A stretch of 64,000 nucleotides of DNA. Source: Psoroptes ovis. Its lineage: Eukaryota; Arthropoda; Arachnida; Sarcoptiformes; Psoroptidae. The translations under genes and the position numbers were made by a program. The stretch lies in assembly GCA_002943765.1 (NCBI GenBank), contig PQWQ01000007.1, positions 1,242,501-1,306,500 on the forward strand, read 5' to 3'. Positions 37,994-49,107 of the stretch are shown here, piece by piece (position 1 is the stretch's first letter; every line of letters starts with the position of its first letter). Under the pieces are notes generated by a model. That model saw nothing but the letters and a program-made list of their open reading frames with translations. It searched no databases and was not told the origin of the DNA.

Positions 37994-40574
37994 TATTTAG
38001 GATTCATACATATTTAAGGCAGTGAAGCCAACATTCGAGTTCATTGAGTGAATTCATTTTTTTTTTTGGAATTTTCAAAAATATAAATATTCTTCAATCA
38101 TTAAGATAATTGCTTGAGAATTTTTTCGGACTAAATTGTCCCTAAAAATATCGAATTAATTTTTAGGATAGATATGATTGAAACTTTCAGCATATTTTTG
38201 ACCAATTATTGACATTAATTTTAGCTCATTATCGTACTCGTATTATGAGGGAAAAACTCTCGGATCTTAACGACTTAATTTTTCTTAAGATTTCATCAAA
38301 TTTCAATCATGATTATGATTCAAATATATGATGAATTCTCGGCGCAAAAAGAAAACAGAGGCAAATTTCCAAGAAACACTTGAATGCAGTGAGAAATACT
38401 TGTTTCAGTACATTGTTCGAGTGTTGGTGGTGAAACTATAACAAAAATGACAATTTAAATTGTCATTTTAAATGATGGAAAAATTTTTGATTTTTACATT
38501 TTTCTTCCAAAAAAAAATCAAAGAAAATGAAAGAAAATCAAAATTAAATGAAATACTGGCAAGCAAACACACACACACAATATTTCATAAAATTTCTCAA
38601 ACAAAAATTTGTTAAATTTGTTAAATCATATCATTAATTAGTTCATCATTGAGCAATGAAAAAAAAACATGTTACAAATGAAATTGGGTACAAATTGATT
38701 TGCAATTAGCAGCCATAAATAAATAAATAAATAATAACCCTAAGAAATTTTTAAAAAAATCACACAAATTTGTCAGCATACGAAATTTTAGAATTTCCAG
38801 AGTACAGGGAATATTATTATATCATCAATGTTTTCAAATATTCTTGAAATCAAACAGGAATGTATGATTGAAATTGTACATCGAATTGCGAATTGTACGA
38901 TTCATGAATTGTTGTACGAATCGAATCACAAGTTGTACGTCAATGTACTAAGAATTGAAAATGGAAAAAAAACGATAAATAAATAAATAAACATCTAAAA
39001 ACAACAACCAAAAACATGACAAATTGTTTCAATCCAATCAAAATGGAAAATACATAAAAATACATTATTCAAATCATTCATAAATAAATGAATGAATGAT
39101 GAGTTGGAAAAAAAAATGAAAATAAAAATAGAAATATTCGAAGAAAGAAAGAAAGAAACAATACTACTCATTTCTACAAATAGAAACAAGTATTTTCTGT
39201 GTGTTTCCTGAAATTAAATGTAAATTTTTCTTATTTCTTTTCTTGATCGAAAAAAAACAAGAAAATTTATTCATCAATTATAAATAAACAACAACAACAA
39301 CAACAAAAGACAACGACATGGACAATGCCAATCTAAAAGCGAATGTAAGCGAGTCCTTGTATACCCGAAACTCTCTCTGAAAAACACAATTACAATGAAA
39401 TAATGAAAAAAATAAAGAAAATTTCATTGAATTAATTTCTTCATTAAAATCAATTGATTTCGAATCAATTGGATGGATATCGAATGTGAATCGAATTTGA
39501 TTGTATTTCGTTGTGTGTATTGATTGATTTGATAATAATTGATTATAATTGAGAATTGTACGCCAAAATAATAGGGAAAAATCTTGACAAAAGTATAATT
39601 TACTAAAGATTCAATAATTGTTGAATAATAAAATCATCATCATCATCATCATCAACATCAACATTTCATTGATTAAAAATACATGATAATAATAATGATG
39701 ATCGAATCAGTGTGTGTGTTTTAGCGAAGATTCATGAAATTCATTGATTTGAAATGATTGAATTGGTTCAAATTGGGAATTTGGAATTCCAAATTTAATT
39801 GAAATTCAATTGTTCCGGCCGAAAAGAAAAAATATCGGTCATTCATTCATTGATTCAATAATTCAGTCATTCATCCAATCATACATTCATCATATCATAT
39901 CATATCCATTGTCCAATAATAAACAATTAACAACCGATTCTTTAATCATATCAATCAATCATTCAACAAAAATTGCATTACAACGACAATTGCATTGATA
40001 ACAACACACTGCTCTGCAATGATCACTCGGGCCTAATTTTGGCCGCACACCAGCAACACACACACACAGAGACGTGATGATCAAATTAAATAACAATCGA
40101 CAATTGTGTATTATTGGCCGAAGAGGAATTTATATTTTTACCCGAAGTTTTTTTTTTATTTGAAAATAAATTTCTGGTAAACGATAATGATAATATTGAA
40201 AAACAATAATAATAATAATCATAGAAAAAATATGGATCAAATTACACAGTGTTTTTCTCTTCTATTTTCATTTTTATTTTGTTTCGATCAAAATTATTTG
40301 TTTGGCTCGCTCACACACACAAACACAATTACATGGCAATTATATTTTGATAATAATAATTTCATTATTTCATATTACAAAATTAGTAAAACTATGATAA
40401 CCAAAAAAACAAAACTATTCATTTGTTTTTGTTTTATTTTCAATAAAAACACACGATTTCAAACCAGTATCTAGTGTAGCTAGCCATGAGTGTTTGTTGG
40501 TATGTTTAGATATTTGGGTAATTCAAAGATACAAACAGATAACTTTTGGGTTTTCAGAATTCTAATAATAATAC

Positions 40575-40902
40575 ATGGAAATAAATAGAACAGTAAGAGA
40601 CAGCCGGAGAGACAGAGAGCGAGATAAGAAAAACTATAACCCGGAATGAAAATTGAAAAATAAATAGAATGGAACGAGAGAAACACAGTAAAATCAGTAG
40701 ACTCAACATCAGAACCAAGAAAATTGTGAAAATAACCCTAAGAAAACAATTGTAAACAACCGAGATCATCGAATACAATGATTACACTTATATTTGGTCG
40801 AAAATGTTCAAAGAACGATATCGAAAATATATTGAAAATGTAGTGGAATACATTCGGAATACATGTGAATCTCGTACAATAGTACACCGGATCAATTCGT
40901 AA
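40575..40902 (+). pseudogene. Coding-like relic of unknown origin, interrupted by stops
   Basis: Three consecutive open segments are rich in K, R, E and I and free of the low-complexity runs seen around them. 40575-40649 encodes 24 residues in one frame. 40669-40755 (28 residues) and 40756-40902 (48 residues) share another frame and are parted only by a single TAA at 40753-40755. I do not recognise the sequence. It could be a decayed gene or transposon fragment, or chance. Confidence 0.25.
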
Positions 40903-42134
40903 TGAATTATAATTTCGATTTTCAATTTTCAATTTTAAAATTTCAATTACGATAATAATAATGATTATCTGTCAAAACAATACAACAACAATATCAATGT
41001 TTATTTGTTTTTTTTTATTTGAAATATTTCTTGTGTATTTTTCTTACTTGGTTTTCTTGGCTTGTTTGTCTTTTGTTTATGATCAATAATATCAGGGTTC
41101 ATATCTATTGTATGTGTTTGTATTTTTCAAAACAAACAAATTCTTTGAAAAATACATTTAGCCATTGGCATAGACATTGAAAATGATTTTAAATTCGACT
41201 GTCTTGATGCGAAAATTCACATTAATTTATGTCTATTTATATCGAAAATTTTTTTCTTTTAAAAATTCTTGGAATTTTTAAGATTTTGTTTCGGTTAAAA
41301 ATTCGGTTATTTGACATTAAATGAAATTAAATTTTGGAAAGATCAAATGATTTTTTTCCAATACACCGACACAAAGTTAAAAACGAAAAATGAAAAAATT
41401 CCATTCACCCGAGTTTCCATAGCAAAACAACAATCGAATGAAAATTGATCAATTGTAATTGGTAATTACCGGCTAAAAACCAACAGCAACAGTGGTCGAA
41501 AAACGTGAAAAGCTACACGGAACTGTCAAAATAATCAAAAAGTATCAAGCAGATTGCAAATCACGATAACATAGCTCAAAAGACATAGAAATTTCAAATT
41601 TCGATCATCGAAACTTGGTGATCAAATCACTTGGTGATCAAATCACAGATCATCATCACACAGTATGATTTGCATAGATCACGAATCAAAATTTTGGTGA
41701 TCGAAAATTTTTTCGGAGAAAAACGAATCACAATTGGATTGATTTGATTATCCCTGTATCATGTAATTCAACAATAGATTTCTCAGCGGAATATTATGAA
41801 ACTTTTCAATGGAATGGCCAGAAAAATTTCCAAAGAACTGAATTATTTGTGTTTGAAAACATTCATATTAATTCAATCACATAATCACAAGTGCATATAT
41901 TGAAGATATTAAATTTTGAAAATGTGAATATATGGACACACACGAACTAATTCAAATATGGGCATTCATTCATCTCATTTTTTATATTTTTTTCCTTTCA
42001 AACATAGGGAATAATAATAACAAAATAATTCTCACGCTCTCTGTAAAACATAAAATCTACATTCATTCAATGATTATTCGTGATTCATTGTGTTGTGTAA
42101 TAGAAATATGGAAAAAAAAAACAAATGAATCTAC

Positions 42135-42383
42135 TCACCATAGGAATAATGGTTCCCGATGATGATGATGGTGATGATAATGATGATAAAATATTGATGA
42201 ATCGGAGAAATTTTTGATGAAACTATTTGAAGTTTCATCAATTTGAAAATAAATTTGTTGATTGATTGATGAATTGGTTTCTCGTAGTTGTCGATTGATG
42301 GTTATCTTATGTTGAAATGTAGAAAAACAAATCAAATGGCAAACGATAGAAAAGCAATGCAATAAACAAAGAAACTTAAACAT
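42135..42383 (-). CDS. Small putative secreted protein (82 residues) or signal-peptide first exon
   Basis: The frame starts MFKFLCLLHCFSIVCHLICF, a convincing hydrophobic signal-peptide core, and continues for about 60 polar residues with a short His run. It ends TGG TGA, but a GTGAGTAG donor overlaps this end (exon boundary at 42139), so it may be the first coding exon of a larger secreted product. I found no convincing acceptor that keeps the frame; the first candidate downstream, near 42042, would create an immediate TGA. A TATAAATA box lies about 72 bases upstream of the ATG. No family recognised. Confidence 0.35.
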   Translation of the reverse strand: MFKFLCLLHCFSIVCHLICFSTFQHKITINRQLRETNSSINQQIYFQIDETSNSFIKNFSDSSIFYHHYHHHHHHREPLFLW

Positions 42384-42454
42384 TTATTAAAAAACAAAAA
42401 AACAACTTTGAAAAGCTGAAAAAAATGAATCTTTTGATTTGAATTCGATCAGTC

Positions 42455-42462
42455 TATTTATA
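42455..42462 (-). promoter_or_regulatory. TATAAATA box upstream of the small secreted ORF
   Basis: TATAAATA on the minus strand with a TTCATT initiator-like sequence about 30 bases downstream (near 42429). Position fits a core promoter for the frame starting at 42383. In an AT-rich genome such matches also arise by chance. Confidence 0.35.
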
Positions 42463-42689
42463 CATATTTTCAATAGACTTTTGCTGTGTAATGGCCATTA
42501 ATTGAACTTCGAACGGTTTAACCCTTAATCATTGATAATTTTTCCGCTTTACTTTTCGATTGTTCACATTATTCATATTGTTTGCCATTGATTACCAATA
42601 CTTTACTTCAAATCGCCGAGTGCATTGCTTAGTAACTTTACATTGAACTTTTGCTGATCATGAAATCACATTTAAAAATGCTTAAACTT

Positions 42690-42875
42690 CAGTCATTCTC
42701 AACCAGTGTTCCACGGCACTTTGGTGTTCAGTCAGATTCCAAAAGTGTGCCGTAGAATTACGAAAATCTAACTCATTCCTTTACTTGGGGTGCTGCACAA
42801 ATTTTGCGAATAAAGGCTATACCTTTTTTCAGTGTGCCGCAGCGAAAACAGCAAAAAAAGGTTGATAAATGACTG
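42690..42875. mobile_element. hAT-like non-autonomous element
   Basis: The left end CAGTCATTCTCAACC and the complement of the right end, CAGTCATTTATCAACC, are the hAT-type terminal repeats. Internal GTTCCACGGCAC and GTGTGCCGTAG blocks recall the GTGCCGCGG motif common in hAT MITEs. The length is 186 bp and it is non-coding. The 8 bases on each side do not match, so the target duplication is lost or my ends are off by a few bases. Confidence 0.6.
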
Positions 42876-43476
42876 GTTTTATAAATATGAAATGATGATA
42901 TGAACTTTACTCGGTCATCATACTTACTGGTTAATAACCATAATTAATATTAACACCACTTTTTTTGGCCAATAGTCATTCACAGTCCTATTTCACGTAT
43001 AAATCCGACACCACAATTTTTATTTATTCCATAAAAATATTCAAGTATTTGACTGAATAAAGTATTCTTTATTACAAATTCAAATCCAAAAAGAAAAAAA
43101 AATTTACATTCAATTCTAAATTTGTCATAAACTAAACACAAATGAAAATTTTCATCTTTTTTCTTTTCTTGAATTGAAATATTCAAATTTACAAAAAATT
43201 GATTTATTCATCCGTTTAGTTTATTTGTTTGTTTGCTTGTTTGTTTGTTTGTGTTTATTTACTTTAATACCTAATATGTAATATGTGTAAATTGGAAACA
43301 AAATCGAAAAACAAACAAACAAACAAAACGAACGAAAAATTCAAATTTTCGAATTTTCCACATGGAAAAAAAACCCCGAAAAGAAATGGACCTTATCGGA
43401 TAACGAAATTTTGAATTTCGAGAAGAAAGAAAAAAAAAATCAATTTTTTTAATGCATTTTTCTCCATAATTCTTCA

Positions 43477-43508
<32 letters not shown>

Positions 43509-43766
43509 AAAGCTTTGTTTAGCATCGAGGTTTTCTATGACAATTCTTTGTATATTCATTCATTCATTCATTCATTCACCATTGACTGGAATTATGTCTG
43601 ATGTAATTTGATCTGTTTTTTTGGTGAAATTTTGAATTTGAAACATTTCAAATTTGACTTCCGAAATACGTCAAACATTTAGTTCCAAGAGTCGAATACG
43701 CTGAATTTGTCTATGAATGAATTGAAATTTTATTTATTTGACACAAACTAACATAAGAAAATCTCT
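42876..43766. other. Intergenic stretch
   Basis: Contains a (GTTT)n run near 43219-43250, a (GAT)n run at 43480-43510 and an ATTC run at 43554-43578. The last part is the presumed 3' UTR of the gene ending at 43767. No other gene seen. Confidence 0.6.
43730..43735 (-). promoter_or_regulatory. Polyadenylation signal AATAAA of the Asn/His-rich gene
   Basis: AATAAA on the minus strand, 32 bases after the stop codon at 43767; a second overlapping copy lies four bases upstream of it. Confidence 0.5.
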
Positions 43767-45570
43767 TCAAACTAAATCAATTTTCATCATTGTTTTGGAA
43801 TTGGTTGAACAATGATGGTAATAATCTTGAGTAATATTATTATTATTATGATCATCGAACTCAATATTTTCTTGCCGTAATGATTGATTATCGATCATAG
43901 TTGATTGTAGCTGCTGTAGTCGATTAGTCATTGAATATTCATCATATCTTCTGTTAATATAATCATGAATTTTATTTTGATTTTCACATAAATCATTATC
44001 ATCATCATCGCTATCGCCATCACCATCATCATTATCATTGAATTGCATATTGCATAATTTTTTTATTTCATTAAATGAATATAAAAATTCATCAGTCATT
44101 TCATGTTCGCTAAGTATATCAAAATATTTATATTCCCATTCAGTGAATAATTGTCGAAATCTATCGATATCGATACCATTTTGAAATTTTTCAATTAATA
44201 ATAACAATTCATATTTAGATGAAATTATCATTTCATTATAATAATCAATTATTATTTGTTGTTGTTGTTGTTGCTGATGTAATTGTTGATGATTCATAAT
44301 ATCATTAGCATCATTTATTTTGTCGATTTGCTTCTTGTTCTTTGATTTTGACATTTTTACATTATTATAATTATTATTATTATTATCAGCGATAATTTGT
44401 TGATCATTTTCATTCGATATTCGTTCCGAATCATTAATGTTTTTATCAGCAAAATTTTCATTGTTATCATTAATCAATTTATTGTTTGATCGTTGTTGCT
44501 GTTGTTGTTGTTGGTGTACAATTTCAGAATTGTTTTTATAATAATTATCATTGTCATTAACATCAATACATCGACGATTCATGTTTACAAGTTTTGATTT
44601 ATCCAGATTTAATTTGTTCATTTGTTCATTAATTATTTTGATTTCATCATCATCATTATCATTATCATTATTAGTGTTATTATTATCAATTTGTAATGGT
44701 CGATTGCCTAAATAATGTTCACAATTGATAATTATGGCAATATTCAATGATGATCCAGATGATTGCAATGGATGATTTAAAAATTTATCTGTTTTTAAAT
44801 GGAAGAAAATAAAAAGAAATAAAAAATCAAACATTTCAAATAAATAAAAGGAAATAAATGAATTCAATTTAAACAATAAATTGTGAGAACATACCTGGTA
44901 TTTTTATGATAAGATTATTGTTCGGTAATATCCATTGTTTTTCAATCATATTTGATGTTATTGTACTTTGTCCATCAATCAATATATCTAAATGTTGGCG
45001 ACTTAATTCATTTTGATTTTCAAAAATGTTTGACAATTTTCTCTCATTAAACATTACAAGAATTGTTGGATTATTCTGGTTAAAAAGAATAAAAAAAATG
45101 AGAAAATTTAAAAAATGAAAAATGGATTGAAACAAATCACTCATACAATTTACAGAGAATCTGATTTATTTATTTTTCAAGAATTTCAAAGAGAAAATGG
45201 TTGAAATTCATTTGAAAATAATACTAAAATGATCAATGATCATGTCAAAATCCATTATTTTGTTTTTCAATTCTTAGCTATGGCAAGAATGATAATTGAT
45301 TCAGACTAAATTTTTGTCTAGTAGCGTGATTTAGTTAAATTAGATTTAGTTAAATTAAATTTAGTTAATGATTAATGTTTGCCACTTAATGGTCAATATA
45401 CATCATAATTATAAATTACCAAAAATGAATTATGAAATTTTATAATATTTGAAACATTTGAATGACGAGATACAATGTTTCAATTCAGACATTTTTAGAT
45501 TATTTTTTTTTGTTCAAAATGAAAGAATTGATTGATGGAAGGACATGTGCGTGAAGATTTGAGAATTTTC

Positions 45571-45604
<34 letters not shown>

Positions 45605-47688
45605 AGGAAAACCAAGTTTCAGCGATTATGGATTGGATTGAATTGGATTTTTGAAAAAAATCAGATAAAAATTGGATTTACCTTATTGATTTTTGCTGGA
45701 AATATATGAAACAACGATGATGATGAAAATATTGATGAATTACAATCAAAATTGATTTGATTTTGATTATTACGAAACAATGTGCTACAATCTCGATTGT
45801 ATAAATGTTCATTTATCAAACGTATAGCATTGTTGATGATAATTTTTCGAATAATTTCATTATTATCATTAATAATTATATTCGATATTGGTACAAATAA
45901 TAATTTTGCCGATGTATTCGGTGATGATATTTTTGACAAAAATTTTGATAATTTATATTTAATACGCATTGTATTTATTTCATTCATTTCATCATATAAT
46001 GAATAAATTAATATTTGTTTGTTTTTCATCATCATCATTTGTTCATCATGATTCAACAAATCACTTTGACATTTATCATTATTTTTGTTGTTACAACGAT
46101 ATCGTTGTTGTTTCTGTTGTTGTGGTCGATGATGATGATGATGATGATGATGATGATCTCGAATCGTTTCACCATCACTAATTTCAATCAAATTTTCATT
46201 AACATTTTTATTAAATTTTGACATTTTTCTTATTTGTTTTCGTATTAATTTAATTGTAATTTTCTTTACCAATCCATCCGATTGTTTTTCATTGTTCATT
46301 GAATAACCATTGTGTTGGTGGTGGTGATGGCCGTCATCATCATCATCATTCATTGAATTTATTTTGTTTTGTTTTTGTTGTAAAAATAATAGATTTTTCG
46401 ATAATGTTCGTCCATCATCATCATCATCTAATAATTAAATGAATAAGATAATAATAATAAAAAATAAAGATTATTTATTCATTCATTGTTGAAATGTTAA
46501 ATCATTATTTATAAAAAAAAACAAACAAATCTTATCAAGATGCTTTCACATGAATAATTTACCATTCAATCTTATTCGGGGTCCATGTTTTCTTTGCTGT
46601 TGTTTATCATTAATTTGATTTCGATTTCGTTGATATCGATATTCATCATCATTGATTCTATCAATGATATTATTACCATTGTTATTGATGTTACCATTGT
46701 TATTGTTACTATCATTATCATTTTGATACAATAATAATAATAATAAATTCAAATATTGTTCAAAATCAAATAAACTGTCATTATTAATAAATTTAACAAT
46801 TTGTAAACTTGTTATCAAACATATTGTTATTATTATTATTCTATTATCATCATTATTATTATTATTATTATTATTACCATGATCATTATTATTTTTGTTT
46901 GATAATGATTTTTGACATTGATAACAATGATGATGTTGATGTTGATGTATATTATTATTGATATTATTTCCAATATTATCATTATTATTATTCGATATAT
47001 CAATATTTGCATAGTTACTGTCATTATTATTATTATTATTGATATTTGATTTCATTTTTTGACATGTTTGATGTTTCTGTCGCTGCTGCTGTTGTTTTTG
47101 GTGTTTATTATTATTATTGTAAATATAATCATGTTTTTTATTATTTTTCCATGAATTCCGATCATCATCAACGTCATCATCATTTTTGTCAAAATTATCG
47201 TGTTGATTTTGATTAACGAATAATGATTTATTATCATTAAATAAATTATTAATATTATCAATGTTAATCAATTTTGTTGATATGAATCGATTGTTGTTGT
47301 TGTCATCGTTGTAATTTGATTTATTTTCATTATTATTATTATTATTGATTCCATCAAATTTTTCATTATTTTTAATCATAAATTTTTCCGGTTCAAACCA
47401 ATTAGGATGATCATTAGCATATAAGATTAATAATAATTTTGATTTTGATTTTGATCTATAATGAGATCTATGATACTGACATTTATGTTTGCTCCTTATT
47501 AAATTGAATTTTGTGCCGTTATTCACGGTATATTGTGTAGGATGATAATGATTGACACAATGCTGATGATGATGATGATTCGTTAATTTAATATCACTAT
47601 GATCATCATTATTAAAATGATTATTATTATTATGATTAAATATTAATTGAAAACATTGTTTTAGTGATGATAATTTATTTTCCATCAT
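43767..47688 (-). CDS. Unrecognised Asn/His-rich protein, ~1,024 residues, 4 exons
   Basis: Exons (minus strand): 47688-46563, 46427-45682, 45075-44895, 44788-43767, with introns of 135, 606 and 106 bp. All junctions are GT-AG and join in frame, which argues for a real gene. An in-frame TAA at 47704-47706 precedes the double ATG. Long Asn, His, Asp and Gln runs alternate with denser, probably folded segments: near residues 80-110 (ANDHPNWFEPEKFM), exon 3 (NPTILVMFNERKL), the start of exon 4 (FLNHPLQSSGSSLNIAIII) and a helical block with FRQLFTEWEYKYFDILSEHE. No signal peptide is visible at the start; one hydrophobic stretch lies late in exon 1. I recognise no family, and the low-complexity insertions would hamper any search. 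Confidence 0.65.
45571..45599. repeat. Poly-A tract, 29 bases
   Basis: Uninterrupted A run in intron 2 of the Asn/His-rich gene. Confidence 0.95.
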
Positions 47689-49107
47689 TATTTCTTCAGA
47701 TAATTACTCAGACGATCTTAGCACGATTGTCATAGTCAAATAAATGAAAATTGAAAATTGTCAAAATTTGAATCATCAAAATCACCAAAAAAATCGTTTT
47801 CCAACTATGATTTGTCAACGATTCAACCAATGATCTCTCTCCACACTGTTAACAAAGGTCAAATTCAAGTCCAAAATTTCTATGAATGAATTTTCCTTAA
47901 TTTTCCGGAAATAATTTTTTTTGAAGACAATTTTGCAATTAGAAAAGCCAAGATGATGAACTTTGACATTTTTCGTAATGAAGATTAGAGTTTTCATCTT
48001 CTTAAAATATAAACCCTCATTGTAATTCATTGAAAAAAAAATTTCGGTTCATTTCAATTCATTCAAAATCGTAAAACTTTTCAATTGTATTTGAATTACA
48101 ACTGAAAACAGACAAATTTTCTTTTTTTTTTTTTTTTTTTGATCTTTAATCACATTGACTTGAAATTTTAAAATTTCAATGAGAACAAAGAACGAAGTAG
48201 AAAATTTTATAAAAAACAATTCCCATATGGCCAACATTGACCAACATTGATGATGATGATGACTATGATTGTCAGCATTCAACACACCACCGTTGTGTGT
48301 ACCCTCTTCGTCGTCGTCCTCATATTGTACCACATGTGGCACTGTGTTTTCTTTCTTTGAATCGAAAAAAAAACAAGAAAAATGTCATCATTGTCTATGT
48401 CTTGAACAAATATTGAACCTTGATTCATTCGTTGATTCAATTTCTAAAGTTCATTCATTCATTCATTCATTTGGGCATGTACCGAACACCAACAGCATTC
48501 AATGAAATTTCAATTTCAATTATTTGTGAAATTTTTTTTTTTTTTTTTGAGAGTTATTACCATCATGATTCTAATTCGAATGGAAAATTGTTTGGATAAT
48601 CAAAAAATTCCAGTAAGATTAATATTAAAAATGATTAAGTACAATAAAATCAATTAATCATCAATTGATAGTAATTGGAAAAAAAATTTGTTGTACAATC
48701 ATTTTTCATGATCAATTGATTAATTGAAAATAATTGGAAAAAATTTTATCGTAAACAATCCAACATTTTAGCAAACAAACAAACAAACAAACAGGTAATC
48801 GATTGAGCAAATCGAAAAGATTTTTCAAACAACAAAATGTGCCAACAAATAATAATTAAATCAAATGGATGATAATCGAGGAATTTCGGGTGGAAATGTT
48901 CGATTGTCCTGGCCGTAATCTGAAATTTTAAATTATTATTACGATTGTTTACAATGATATTTAATAATTGTTATGAATTAATAAATAATTAAAATTATTT
49001 GTAATGATTTTATGATTATAATATTGGTCAATGTCAAACAATAGATAAAAGATGTAGAAATTAAAATTAATTGTTCAATTACGATTTGATCCAAATCGAT
49101 CTATTTT
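47689..49107. other. Intergenic stretch between the Asn/His-rich gene and TOP3A
   Basis: The promoter of the Asn/His-rich gene and the 3' UTR of TOP3A should lie here. I see no TATA box I trust. A minus-strand open frame of about 40 non-repetitive residues starts just after an acceptor-like AACACAG near 48342, but it runs into low-complexity sequence. (CAAA)n and ATTC runs occur near 48776-48793 and 48450-48470. Confidence 0.5.

Larger units (their letters stand above)
36523..42134. other. Gene-poor stretch downstream of the receptor
   Basis: The first 120 bases are the presumed receptor 3' UTR. The rest shows no recognisable gene; it holds MITE copy 10, CAT/GAT runs, a poly-T run near 37611-37633 and a less repetitive, coding-like relic at 40575-40902 on the + strand. 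Confidence 0.6.

Noticed and set aside
47052..47261. Ile/Met-rich frames over exon 1 of the Asn/His-rich gene
   Set aside because: Frame shadows of AAT and GAT codon runs.
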